Origin: Guyanagaster necrorhizus
Lineage: Eukaryota; Basidiomycota; Agaricomycetes; Agaricales; Physalacriaceae
DNA length: 64,000 nucleotides
Direction of reading: 5' to 3'
NCBI RefSeq assembly: GCF_019112545.1
Contig: NW_025064956.1
Location: 24,824 to 88,823 of the forward strand
In this document: piece by piece, positions 22,476-34,069 of the stretch
Position numbering within the stretch: the stretch's first letter is position 1
Layout of the letters: each line of letters opens with the position of its first letter
The notes under the pieces: generated by a model
What the model saw: only the letters and a program-made list of their open reading frames with translations
What the model was told of the DNA's origin: nothing
Databases searched by the model: none
Made by a program: the position numbers and the translations under genes

Positions 22476-23883
22476 CCCACTGGCAATTGGTCTACAATTC
22501 ACAATAAAAACAGAACTTCGCTTGGACACATGCCTTGTTCCGAACAAGATTCCAATCTTTGCTGCGCGCATCCTCATCCCATTCATTGTCGAACTAAGAC
22601 ATCTTCTGAGATGGATCAAGAACTGATAAGAAATGGCATAAGGATATATGACGAATGAATACAGAGCACTTCACTGACCTGAACAAATGATATAGGCATC
22701 CGAGTTTTCGACGCGAAAGTAATGGCGTTCAATAGCAGCTAGGCTGACCTGGATGGCCTCAGGAAACGGAGCATATTCCAGGGCATTGAGGCTTTTGCTG
22801 AGATTGCGATGGAGTCGCTCGAGTGCAGGTATAACAAGGCAGAGGGTGGGATACCCTTCAGCAGAGAATTCTTGCTGGGCATCATCAAAAAGCTGTAATG
22901 AAAAGCCCGTTAGCGAAGGCCCAGTGTGCATGCCACTACTCCCCCAAACTTTTGGGGCAGCCAGTCCATACCCGGCTCACAGGGCCACACGCACCGAAAG
23001 AAGTGTTGTGAAGGACCGCAGTTTGTTCCATTCATCCGTCGTCATCTTCAACGACTCTAACTTCTGTGTCTCAGCTTCATCTTTTTCATCGTCAATCAAC
23101 TCCTTCAAAAATCGCTTTACTGCCTGTAACTATGTTAGCAACTCAAAATTATCGCAACGAGCCTTGTCATGCACCTCTTTCAACAGGACCCCATGATAAC
23201 ACATCAAGAACGTCGATGACCAGCGCACGATCATGTCAAGCTTGAGATGCTTCGGCCGTTCTATCTCAGCGTGTGGATCTTTTGACAGTATCATTCGATT
23301 TCGAGCTTCCTGGATGTCGATAAACTTTTGGTGGCAACCGCCGGATGAGCTCTCCTAGGGAAAAATAAGTGTCTCTATGTTTTCATATCCTTATCTATGT
23401 CCTGACCTTCACAGTAATCGCCCGAATTATCCCAACTTCATCATGGCTTTTTGGATGATGGGCCTTTGGGTTTTTCGGATCAAAATATGGGGTCTTGCTG
23501 TACGTTTTTATTAGCTTCTGCGCCGCAAGATTGACAACGTCATATTTGCAGCCGATCTCCCTTTCTTTTGCTTTGAAGTTTATATCCCCTGCTTCCCAGA
23601 CAAGGCACTCATATTCAACCATCATGACACCATTAACTGGGGTATTATCCCGTGTTACATGTCCAGACTGTAATGTATGTCAGGCAAGTATATACCACTG
23701 ACATGGATAAGATTTTTACCTTCTTCTCTGTGCCAGCTCACTCGACCACCTTGAATAAAAGTTGTCCCAGACACTTGCTGGTGTGTGCTCCTACAACACA
23801 TGGGAGGCCCAATAATGAAGTCTTCATCACCCATGCCTTAGGCACCTTCTCCTCAATATAATGACCTGTTACAGTGAAGTAGC
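22476..23883 (-). pseudogene. hAT transposase, central part
   Basis: Reading down from 23,883: TSYFTVTGHYIEEKVPKAW, LGQLLFKVVE, then KYDVVNLAAQKLI (near 23,520), DEVGIIRAITVK, LDMIVRWSSTFLM (near 23,240), TTDEWNKLRSFTTLLS, a probable intron, then YPTLCLVIPALERL (near 22,840), AAIERHYFRVENSDAY and VLDPSQKM (near 22,610). This is the order of fungal hAT transposases from the RNase H-like core onward. Stops appear near 23,650 and below 22,600. The dimerisation domain is not here. The coding sequence is broken on its upstream side by repeat copy B. Confidence 0.83.
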
Positions 23884-23887
23884 TGGT

Positions 23888-26132
23888 ATGGTGACACACC
23901 CTCTCCATGTTCAGGCATGTAAAATTGCAAAAATTGAGAATACATGGACTGCATTCCAGTCCAGTAAGCATGTAACTGAGAATAGGATAAGAGTGCACAG
24001 AAACTGAGCCATCATAAGGCTAAACTGAAGTAACAATGGGCAGAGTGCATGGCCTAATAACAGACTAATACCAGAGGGGTTAGACTGCATGTGAGGTCCC
24101 AGCACTTGGCCCTAAATACACCAATACCATTACAAGGGGACATGCTAAAAATAAAAAGAATATGATCAATATGATCAGCAATCCTGATCACATTGATCAA
24201 GGATGTACAGCCATTGATGCACTGATGGGACATGCTTTAGAACAGAGAACTGAGACCCAAAGAAAGGTATCTGAATAACTGGGTGTTGAACAGAGAAATG
24301 AAATGATGGCAACAAAAGAATAGATAGAGGAATACTACCCTCAGAGATGAATAGCACATGTACTGCTCAGAGACTTGCATGCATACTTACAGTGCCTTAG
24401 CACACTTAACACAGCAAGGGACTCTGCATCATACTAAGGTATGACATATACCATATTGGGTAAGTTAATTAATGCATGTCAGGCCAGAAGCAGTGCATTT
24501 TATGAGCCAGAGAGAATGTTGAGACACTGGAAAAGAGAACATAACTATTGTGGCTGACTCCAGACATGAGAGATAACCCCAGGAGTCCAGAACAGTTTAC
24601 CACTGCCAGGGATGTGTCACTGAGAAAATAAGAAAGTGAGCAGACCTGGCTAGGCCAGCTAGCCAAGGTAAGATAGCAAGGAAACATTGTGCAGTCCTGG
24701 CCCAGAAGAGACTAAGCATGGCAACTGTGATATGCACATGAATAATACCCACAGGATCTGGCACAGAGTTCCATGCTTTGAAGATACCATAGTAGGATTG
24801 TATTAGTAAGTACCACAGTAGAGTATTTAAATATAGCATTGTATGAGTAGGATACAGGTTTCTGACCCTCACAGTTGTGGTGTATTGGGCACAGAAAGCC
24901 TTGCACTCTAGCTCTGGGTTTGTGTTTGTAACTTTGGGTCAGAGAATAAACTCATTATTGAATATCATTGAGAGAGCTTTGAGAACTGAGTGAGGCATTG
25001 AAGCTTGTGAAGGACTTGAGCCTGGTTTGATAAGAGGTTTTGGATTGCACTCTAACCTGAGAATAAGAGAGCAGTGTCTAAAGGGCATCATCTTGAGTTT
25101 TTGAGGTATTTGTGATGTGCAGCACTACAGGTGGCAGAGGTTCAAACCCTTTGGTCTGTTGGATGGTGTTTTATTGTGTTTTGTGTCTCTGAATCACATA
25201 GGTTTGAATCCTGTGGGTCTATGATCAGTTTGGAAACTTGTGAACAGAGATCTGTGCTCTTTGGCACTTGTGGACATGTTTGTGATTGGTTTTTGTTTAG
25301 AGTGCAAAGCTTTGAGTTGTGTATTGTGTGTGTTAGGGATTTTGAGTTGATCTGAGCTGTGCTCAGGACCTTCTGAGAGTTTTGTGGGAGTGTTTCAACA
25401 TATTATATTAAGCTGCAGTACCCTTTGCCCTGAGGCCTGGCAACACTTGTTGCCACCTCTTGTTTTCATAAAACAAAAATGTTAAGCCCAAATTCCATGT
25501 GACCTAAACACATGATAAACTGACACTGCCTCACACTTCAGGCAGTGATGTCAGAGTCCACTGAATGTGTTATTTGGTTCTGTGTTGTCAAGGTGTTGCA
25601 AGTCACTTGAGATAAGATGGTGAAGATAAAACTTTAGCTTGAAGCTGGGGATACTACAGCAAGAGCTACACTACTTATATACTAGTCATCATCTGTTCTA
25701 TAGATATAACTACCTAATTGTGCATCCTGGCATAACAGAGCATTTTGTCCAGTGTCGTTAAGCTACCTACAAAAGGGTATTGTCTGTCATCAAGCAGTTA
25801 CCATCACATCGAAGAACAATGACCAACTGGGTGTGTTGTGCTGACTAAGCAAAGATAGGGTTAATCCCTCAAATAAAAGATAAAAGTAGGAAAAATCATA
25901 ACAAAAAAGCTTTGAGACTTAGAGAGATCTAGGACTGTTGTACACATGCTATTGCTGTTCATGCACTGTGGATTCATTGAAGAAGACAATTATATTTGAT
26001 GATTACTACTTTTATCACATTATAATCCCCCCATGAACTAAGAGTTTTGTATGTATGTTGGTGTGAGTGTGGTCAGTGGATAGTGCTCTGCTATATCCAT
26101 TTTCACCTTGTGTGCACTCAGATCCTCTTCAA
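23888..26132 (+). repeat. 2-kb dispersed repeat, copy B, inserted in the hAT transposase
   Basis: Collinear with copy A (12,827-14,883). Ends were set by where hAT reading stops (CDIWEVGN, near 26,140) and resumes (SYFTVTG, below 23,883). A 4-bp TGGT at 23,884-23,887 and 26,133-26,136 is a candidate target duplication. CpG is nearly absent inside. It carries a solo LTR at 25,480-25,903. No coding region was recognised. Confidence 0.75.
25480..25903 (-). repeat. Second solo LTR of the same family, diverged
   Basis: It runs TGTTAAGCCC...AATCATAACA on the plus strand and shares its ends and patches such as ACTTTAGCTTGAAGCTG and GACTAAGCA with the LTR at 13,608. AAAAA flanks both sides (25,475-25,479 and 25,904-25,908). 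Copy A lacks it at the matching site (TTTTTAAACAAAAAGCTTGAG, near 14,650), which supports a separate insertion. Confidence 0.87.
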
Positions 26133-26136
26133 TGGT

Positions 26137-27307
26137 TTCCCACCTCCCATATGTCACACATTAGTGACACTTGCCCCTTCACCTTATCTGACTAAATCAT
26201 AGTGAGCATCAAATATTTACATCTGTAACAACTTACTGTGAAAAGTTTTTTTAGGCCCAAAATATATTCCTGTGAGTGCTGATTGTAGCCTGCCCTTGTG
26301 GCCACTCAGTTTGGGAGATATACAACATCAGGATTAGAAGCAGCTGCTGCCATCTGAATGATTGCAATGAATCACTGGTCCTCAAGAACAGCCATCAGCT
26401 GGAGATAGATTGATTCATCATGGAGATATTGCAGTGAGAAATGTTACTTGCCTGGTCTGTAGCAGCTCCCCATCCTAAGCAAAGTCGCGTAAACCCATCC
26501 TTCAAGTAATGAGAAGCCCTTGGAAGACGAGACCGATCCACAGTCTGCATGAGGTTATCTGCATTTTTCTTCCGTTTGAGATCCTTGGTCAATTTTGATT
26601 CAAAGTTATGGCTGTTGCAATACTTGTAATAATTCGCCTGTTTAACGTGATTCATCTTTGTTCTGATCACTTCGATAGATGTCGCTAACCTTATGAGCTG
26701 CTGCCATGTGCTGCCGACATTTTGTCACATGGGCTGCGAAGACTTTTCTATATCGAGGTCATAAGTCAAGTTTGTGTGTATATCTGTGGCATATCCTCAC
26801 TTGCATAGACGACAAAGACGTTTTTGGGGAAACTGGTCTTTCAAATCCTTAAAGAAATACCTCACATCGGCCGTTGCTTCAGGTTCGGGTTCCTTAATAG
26901 GATCGTTCATGGGCAGGACCGGTAGGGCCGATCTTTTGACGACCTCGTAGAATCCATTATCATCAACAGCATTGGGATCTGCTAGGTCAAATCTCTCGGT
27001 CAATGGTTCTGGTTCTGAGTAGAATCATGGGTAAAAGCCGAAGCAATTATATTAGATACCGACCTTGTGCATCGTGAACTGAGGACTCTGGACCTGTTTC
27101 CACATTGTCTGTTCCGGAAGAAAAGTGCACAACTGTCGAATTTGTCTTTCGCTTTTTTGGAGGATGTTCAGTCTCTCCTAGAGTAACAGAGGCAGTGCGT
27201 TTATGAGGAGTGATAGTGGGTGCTTCAATATCAGCATTAAAGTTCAAGGGACATCTGCGGCGCCTTTTACGGCGATGTCGGCCAACGTTATTTTTCGGGC
27301 CAGGCAT
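26137..27307 (-). pseudogene. hAT transposase, N-terminal part with BED-type finger
   Basis: A likely start is MPGPKNNVGRHRRKRRRR at 27,307, a basic nuclear-type N-terminus. Exon 26,797-27,003 reads DVRYFFKDLKDQ and KRLCRLCK, the start of a BED-type zinc finger. Below 26,670 come NFESKLTKDLKRKKNADN and LGWGAATDQ, then LMAVLEDQ, a stop, and LPN-stop-VATRAG, LGLKKLFT and KVKGQVSLMCDIWEVGN, ending where copy B starts. The two stops just named lie in the CpG-poor part (26,133-26,480) and fit CGA to TGA, while the part above 26,480 keeps normal CpG. Confidence 0.75.
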
Positions 27308-30300
27308 AATGGTAGGACACGTAACGCTGCGAGTTTCCATGAAGGGAACAATTAGTCGGTGGAAACCATTCATCTCTAAATGTAGACATACCTGGATCCC
27401 CAGGATAAGTTGGCGGAGGGGGACACCAAATGAGCGGTAGTTAATGGTTATAAGAGCAGAGCGGGGTATGAAGACAACGACATTGTCGGACGACTTGGGC
27501 ACGACGTATCCATGCTGCGGTATGAAGAGGGGAAATAGTGAAGGGAAACATTGGGATGATGCGAGAAAGTTCATTTCACGACAGACAGAGGGAGCGTTGG
27601 TCCCCCGGTGACCACATGAACTTTAGGGCAGGATTACCGTAGTTCTCCATCTGTCCATAGCTACAACCACGACTACCAATAGCTGTTCCTAACTCTCCGT
27701 CTCGGACCTAGGCAACAGGATCAATGATTCTTCCAAACATGTATGGCAGTGATGTGTTCGTCGATCCTTGGAAAAGGCACAACGCAAGAATGTGAAGGAC
27801 CCTATCTTGTTTGAGAAATACATGAACCACTTCAATGAAATTATTGTATGTTTTCCGGCTGCAATTTTTTAATGGCGGCATGTAATTGTAGAAGGCTGTT
27901 TCACAATAGCATCTCAGTAGTTCCGGAATTCCACACAGCAAGGCGAAATGAGGTGTGGAAGTCTTGACTGAACCCCTTGTAGCAGGCTACATCCAGGTGC
28001 TTTAATTATTGCTAACAGGAATGTCGAACGTCCTTACATGAACAACTACTTGAATATGAGAGATCAATAAATACAGGGAAAGGGATTAATGAATGTTGAA
28101 CATTCTTAACTGATCAGTACTCTCCTAATACATAGATGACTTGGAACCTGATGTCGATTTTGGAAAGTGTCATAATATCTGGAAAAAGCACGTACATTAT
28201 TGAGTTCTATGGATGGGAGGGCGCGATTGATCTTGGCTTAGAGGGGACTTGGCTTCGCTTCAGCAAGGATTCTTTCCTTCTTATGCTAGAGAGGTGGAGA
28301 TGATCCATACTTGGAGTTTATCCGTCCAAAGGTCTGCTGGACCATCTTCCATAAGAAAGACGGTCAGAGAGTAATAGGTCATAGAGAAGGATGACTTACA
28401 TTGCTTAGATTCAGAAATCTCCTTCTTCCACTCCTCCTATTCCCTATGGACCTACCTGTAGAGGATTTCATGCCACTAGGTGGCACATTGTCCATCGTCT
28501 CACACGAGAACCTCGCCCTGTAGCTATTACATTGTCCTCATTATTTCTTGTCTTTAGTTTACTATGTTTGTTACATTGTCTTCTTTTACATTTATGTCAC
28601 CTATAAGAACAGCAGTATGTAAGTAGATATGGTACATACATTGGAGGGCATCTCCCCATCTCCCCATCTCACTCCTCTTGGAATCTCACTCCTGTTACAC
28701 AGCTAACGGCGACCGAGCACCTACATATCTATATATCCTCCAAATCTTCCGGACGGCTGAGGACCCCACCTCCTACCATCAATTCTTGGGATCCAAATCA
28801 ATAGTTATGGCAAGAGTTCATTGTCACATCACCATGAGTCATTGTGTTTCTAACATTCCAAACTTCGAGCTTTGCAGACACAGTACTCTCCTTGAGCTGC
28901 TATACTCCGGGAAAATGTGTTTGTAACACTGTCGCCTATATTGAGATACCCTCCCGAGAGTTATCGAAGAAACTTTCAGGAAAGTTTAGTGGTAGGTGAT
29001 GATATCAGAACTAGGGTACCGACTTATGAAGAAATGCCATGAATACATTGCCCCTAAATTGCCGGACCACCAACTCCCAGATGCTGGGCTCGTGGTGTAA
29101 TTAGAGGACGACTCCCTCGATGATTATCCAGGCTCCAGCGACAAAGAAGATGATGGCGAATTGGAATTTTCCCTTTCAACCCAAGTGAGACTGGGGAAAA
29201 TCAAGAGGACCAAACCTGAAAATTGAAATTCATCAGGGATATCGATGAGAATTAAGAGTAATAACAACACAAAACTCAAAAGATTCTACATTAACTTGAT
29301 TAGGACCAAGCCTTGGGCCTGGCAAACGTCTAGGCGTGTACTTGCCGTGGCGTTTCGCCTTTTGTATTAAAGGAGGCTAGCCTAAAACAAAAGAGGAGCC
29401 GTAAAATGTGACGGACTATGGGAGGAGTTTTCGACATATTTCGGGGGAATTCACTATACCATGCGATGTCACAGTAAGGAAATCCCGCACCGGGCGAGTT
29501 GGCGAAGACGGCGTGATTTCACGATTACCAGGCGAGAAAAATGCTGAAACCTGAAACTGGCCCGACGGTCGATTCGCGTGCCTGAGATATGAGTTCATTC
29601 TCCCAAGGCGCCCATTAGCGAGTAAATGGAGCAGCTGGGGAGGGGGGGTCCAGGCTCATCCAGAACAAAAGCATTTTGTGATCGGGACCCGGGGACGATC
29701 GACACGTATGAGCTCGTAATTGTCAAGACGCGTAAGGGGATTAACTAACAGGCTTGGAGTCATAACATTGGTATTCTTAAATTAGGCAGACTGGACAGTA
29801 TAAAGGCAGGAATAGTAAGTAGTGGGGGCAAGTTTTCTGGTCTCCAATTAGCGGGAATAATGTTAAGGGCTTCAAGTCATAGACTTAGTATAAAAATAGT
29901 TTAGAGATTGAATTCGTAGCTTTGGGTGTAGTTATTAGCAAGTGTCTGAAAGTGTTTGGAATTGCTAATGTGTTCTAAAAGTGTATCGAGAAACAAACAG
30001 TCAGTCAGATCACTAGTTTCTTCAGCTTACCTTAAGCAGTGCGGAATCTTTATATCTCAGAGACAACTCACTGCATCTCTATGTACATGGATCTATGAAA
30101 TCCTGATCTGGTCAAATCAGACCTTCATAACCATTATATTGCGCACCAGGAAATCCATCTAAGTACAATGCTTTCGAGTTTTGATCATCCTCCCTCCCCA
30201 AACTTACTTAGTGTCAATCCCATTCATACTTGCGCTGTAAACAGCCCCTTTACCGCCATGATAATACTTATGGTAAATTTCAAGAGACCACAACGGTGAT

Positions 30301-30354
30301 CGAGAAAAGTATGAACGGTGAACCCGGGCCGCCGCCGGTCTCGTTGGCCCTTGT
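27308..30354. other. No confident gene
   Basis: The minus strand is open from 27,574 into the hAT start, with a possible intron donor (gtatgtct) near 27,392, so an upstream exon of the hAT gene is possible. A 77-codon minus stretch (27,708-27,941) and an 82-codon plus stretch (28,678-28,926) were not recognised. A TG...CA segment at 28,519-28,699 with CCTATAAG looks LTR-like but has no duplication. The rest shows nothing recognisable. Confidence 0.4.
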
Positions 30355-30368
30355 TAATTCCGGTATGT
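30355..30368. repeat. LINE target-site duplication, left copy
   Basis: TAATTCCGGTATGT, identical to 31,338-31,351. It abuts the poly(T) that represents the LINE poly(A) tail, so its last base is ambiguous. Confidence 0.88.
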
Positions 30369-31337
30369 TTTTTTTTTTTTTGTCCTCAGCATTTGATTAA
30401 CCGCAACAAGTAAGCTAACTACTAAGACGCGGTGGAGGTACAGGGCCTCAGGATCCTCTTTCCCTCTTGTTCCAGTCCCTCCGTTCTTCCTTCTGAGTTC
30501 CCCGGGTGTTTTGGCGTGTAGTGTGGAGTAGAGTAACGGACATGTATGGTATTTTGTGCCCTCGTGGTGGGCTAATTGGTTCGTTTGATCCTGCGGTTGG
30601 CTGAAGCCTGGGGTGTTTTGCGAGCATGTCTTGAGTGCTGGCTGTGCTGGACATGGTCTATGGTGTGGTGGGTGCGCGGCAGTTATCCATGCTCGTCTTC
30701 CGTGTCGCCTTCTTCTTCTTCCCACCATTCTCCTCCTCCTTCCTCTTCTGGCTCTGGAGCGAGCTTCTCGTTTTGTGGTTGTCCCGTCCAGGTGAATGCT
30801 CCCGTGTTCTCCATGAACTCGCTCAGTGCTGTGATTCCTTCCTTGGTGCCAAGGATGTCTGGTAGGTAAATAGTCCTTGACACATTCCGGAGGATCCCCC
30901 GTTGTTCTTCGTAGAGGGGGCATTCCCGCAGGATGTGTTCCCGTGTCTGAAACAATTCTCCACAAGGGCAATCAACGTTCTTACTTGGCACGAATTGTGA
31001 GTAGTACTCGCCTATGTATCCATGGCCTGTTCTACACTGAAGCACTCTGCCAAATAGCTCTCTTTTTGCGGCAAGGTCTATGAGGTGGGGTGTCGGCTTC
31101 AGTGATGGTGGAATTCTATTTGCCGTCACGTAGCGTCCCCATTTAGGGCTGGCCTCCCATGCCTTTCTCCACTCTTCCAGCGTTGTTGCCTTTGCCTCCC
31201 TTCTAGCGTTGGCCCTTGTTCTGCCCATTGCTTCCGTTGTTTTCTCTGCTCCTTTCTTCGCCAGATAGTCTGCTCGTTCGTTTCCTACGATGTCTTTGTG
31301 GCCTGGGCACCACGAGATTTCGACTGTATGCATAGGA
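30368..31337 (-). mobile_element. 5'-truncated LINE (non-LTR retrotransposon)
   Basis: The minus strand starts at 31,337 inside an RNase H domain and ends in a run of 13 A (T at 30,368-30,380). A 14-bp direct repeat flanks it. Truncation at the 5' end, a poly(A) tail and a 10-20 bp target duplication are the signature of target-primed reverse transcription. Confidence 0.92.
30683..31337 (-). pseudogene. LINE RNase H domain and C-terminal Cys region (3' end of ORF2)
   Basis: The open frame reads VEISWCPGHKDIVGNERADY (last RNase H block, H and D present), LAKKGAEKT, LFGRVLQCRTGHGYIGEYY and then DCPCGELFQTREHILRECPL, a Cys/His motif found after RNase H in fungal LINEs. The C-terminus is acidic (EPEEEGGGEWWEEEEG) and stops at 30,683. 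The frame is intact and uninterrupted, so insertion was probably recent. Endonuclease and reverse transcriptase are absent through 5' truncation. Confidence 0.9.
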
Positions 31338-31351
31338 TAATTCCGGTATGT
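31338..31351. repeat. LINE target-site duplication, right copy
   Basis: TAATTCCGGTATGT, identical to 30,355-30,368. Confidence 0.88.
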
Positions 31352-32330
31352 GCCGCTTCATTCCATACTTGCCTCTTACCATCACTAGCGTGCCTGTACC
31401 TATCCCACTGGCTATCGCAGCACTCTCAACTGATTATCGTGAGTGTACTTTCGAGTACATGCTATCAATTATGAATGAACACAGGTCGTTACACTTGCTT
31501 TCCTCGCCCTTGGAAAAATTAACTACGTACGTGCTCTCAGTCCTCGATTACAACCAGAATCTGCTTACAGGGGCTTTTTCGGCTTTGATTAAGCACCTAG
31601 AACTTCTGAAACGCCTTGCCCCTCTTACCTGTGCTTCATTCTCACCAGCGCTGCCTATCTACAGTCCATCATTAAATGGCAATTTCCTTCTGCTTCTTCT
31701 ACCTCAGATTTTCCTTTTTCACGAACCATTCAACGGACATAGTTTAAGAGTCCTATTAAGAACACATGGAGCAGTTCTAGGTGCCAAACGAGGACCTTCT
31801 CTAGTGTGGAAACGTGTTGGTCTAACCGCTAAAAGTGGTGCTTCTGCCGTTTCTTGAAATGATGTACGTCGATATGAAAAACATGTTCACTTGGCAATGC
31901 TATGTGTTCTCACGGACGTCTCATTTAGGCTAGCGTTCATCTCCGTTTCTCTGCATGAAAACCTAACTTCGCCATATCCGCGAACCGGTGTCTCCGTCTG
32001 TCGAAATAACTCATTCGTTCGATTGATTGTCAATAAAGGTCCTCTCGTCCTCAAGCTCAATATTCCTCCGCACGGATTTCGGTGATAATTTCCCCTTATT
32101 TTATTCACTGTTCAGCAGTCTAACATAAATGCAGGCGAATTCCTGTAGCACAACCGTTTTCTTGAGCTCAGTCCGTTTTGTCGACAGATACTGGCCAGTG
32201 GGTGTTACGCAGATACTTCACGTTCCGCTGTGCAGAGTAATTCTTTCCAAGGTCCTCGGAATCTCCGAAACGTATCAGAACCCCAAGATCGTTCTCGTTC
32301 CCCCGTCCATCTCTTGCGCCTCTGCGGCGG
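31352..32330. other. No confident gene
   Basis: A 169-codon plus stretch (31,348-31,857) is open but its product was not recognised, and both strands carry open stretches. No transposon hallmark was seen. Confidence 0.35.
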
Positions 32331-32650
32331 AGATATCCCCTGACGATGACGAAGGCGCACCCATGGAATATCGTATGGAGCTTTCTCGCCACGATATTTG
32401 CATGTACTTGGCTTTCCGTGTATCCGAACATTCCGGAGAGCAAAATTACTCAGAAGGGAGGGATTTCCTGGGCTATTGAAGGCGCGAATGTTTTGGATGT
32501 GGCAATTTTGGTACTAGAGGTCATTGTTGCTTGGGTTATGTAGCAGTTTATGGTAGCCTGGAGGGTGTACCATGGTAGGTTTTTCATATCGCCATGGGTT
32601 TTCCGACGCTTCCGACTCACAGCGGAGGTCGTAAGGAAAGGATTTTTCTA
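32331..32650 (+). pseudogene. N-terminal fragment of a basidiomycete multi-pass membrane protein
   Basis: The frame from 32,346 reads HPWNIVWSFLATIFACTWLS followed by VYPNIPES, the signature opening of a large agaricomycete membrane-protein family (W.I.WS.L.TIFACTW...HPNIP). It continues with a second hydrophobic stretch, VLDVAILVLEVIVAWVM, then a TAG at 32,541. The family has no assigned function that I can name. Copy 2 of the 655-bp duplication lies downstream on the same strand and may be the later part of this gene. Confidence 0.6.
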
Positions 32651-32946
32651 TTTCGTCAGTATTCCATGCTCAAAAAGAGGGAAAGGGCGAAGACTTCCTC
32701 GCAGCTGCAGGCCACACGACTCGGAGTCCCGACGTTACTATTGTTTCGGGATTCCCGTAGCCTCCGTCGTCTTCGCATCGTAAGCCGCCTATTCCTTCCT
32801 TCCTGCTCCTTCGTATCTAATTGTGAGTGCAGCGAGTAAACTTGGCTAACATCTGAGATCCCTGTCCGGTGCGGTGTGCCAAACAATTGCAAATTTTATG
32901 GACCCGGATAAATACCCTAGGCGCTTTCGTCGTGTTGTATCTCTGT

Positions 32947-33601
32947 ATTTCTTATCGTATGGCTTTCGGACTCGAAAATGTTGGTTTTACGTGTACAAAG
33001 AATGCATTTTGATGGATGAAAATGAGTATTTTGTTGTCTTTCGATTTGCTTTGCTGGTGCACCTGCATATTCCAGTCTTCCCTTTACCCTTCGGATTTTA
33101 CTGGCTCTCTGCACTCGCCTTCGGGTTTATTCGCACTGTCCATTTGTATGTGTTCAAACCAGGAGGGCACCAACTATGGTTCAAACCGCTTAGTTCGATG
33201 TTTTCAGCTGTCGATGCGACCGCAAACGAAGGCCTTAGGCGAAATCTTTGGGAAATTACCGATAACCATTTGAAGGGGGGCCAATTCTGTGGTATGCTAC
33301 TAAAACTGCTGGCCATGGTTCGTCTGATTATGGTATTTCCGGCCAGGTCGGCTACTGAAGCTGCAATGCCGTGTTGGAATCAGCCGTTGAGCTTGTGGGT
33401 CCCTCGATTACAGCTATCTACATTTGCGCGAGGCGTTTGTTTACCCAGAGATCGTCTTCTGAGGAAGAGAAGGCTTCGGGTACGTCTGCTATCCCCTCTG
33501 CTGCATCTCCTCTTCAAGGGTTGGCTGCTCTCCGTAGTGTTAGTCCCACTGAACGGTATTAGCATAATGGGCCCCTCAAATTCAAAATGCAAAGATCGAT
33601 T
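32947..33601 (+). repeat. 655-bp duplicated segment, copy 2
   Basis: Inverted relative to copy 1 at 18,205-18,859, same length. The plus strand is open through the whole segment (longer frame 32,874-33,719). Hydrophobic stretches FRFALLVHLHIPVFPLPFGF and LLKLLAMVRLIMVFPARS, with NLWEITD between, fit the later part of the membrane-protein family seen at 32,346. This placement makes copy 2 the likely source. Confidence 0.9.
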
Positions 33602-33751
33602 AGCAGAAATCTTCGTATTTATGTTCCTACGAAAAATTTGTGAGCTTTCTGGTCCTGTCGGGGTAATCCTGCCTAAACAGGGATGGTATGGTGCGAAGAC
33701 AAGAGGTACTGGTGGGTGACTTTTCGCAGCAGCAGCAGTGGTGGTGATCGT

Positions 33752-34069
33752 TTACTGGAGCACAATGTAGTGGGAATAAAGTGGGAAAATAAAGACGCAA
33801 AATTCGCCTTGGTTGTTTGTGAGAGTGTACTTAGATGCCTGACAAACACCGAGACAATGTTCAAGAAATTCAATGTATCGACCGTGATCTATAGAATATG
33901 AAATGTAACATTCATAATAATTATTCTTCCTTCTCCAGCGAATGGTAAACTCGGAATCCGATAATAATTTTCTCCCGTCTTCTTCAACATTCACGTACGC
34001 AGCATCCCGGAAACAGTCATCTTTGACGTCCCATTTCAAAATGTCCTCGGCATTGTAGTCGACGTTCAC
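33752..34069 (-). CDS. Hypothetical exon
   Basis: A 105-codon open stretch with a well-mixed composition, including DILKWDVKDDCFRDAAYVNV and FTIRWRRKNNYYECYISY. The family was not recognised. A splice acceptor may lie just upstream near 34,080. It could be one exon of a small gene; no partner exon was identified. Confidence 0.3.
   Translation of the reverse strand: MNVDYNAEDILKWDVKDDCFRDAAYVNVEEDGRKLLSDSEFTIRWRRKNNYYECYISYSIDHGRYIEFLEHCLGVCQASKYTLTNNQGEFCVFIFPLYSHYIVLQ

Noticed and set aside
28519..28699. Solo LTR with TGTA...TACA ends
   Set aside because: No target duplication, no second copy and no polypurine tract or primer site could be seen.
31348..31857. 169-codon plus-strand protein
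   Set aside because: No recognisable motif, it starts inside the LINE target duplication, and it lacks a clear start context; length alone is weak in this GC range.
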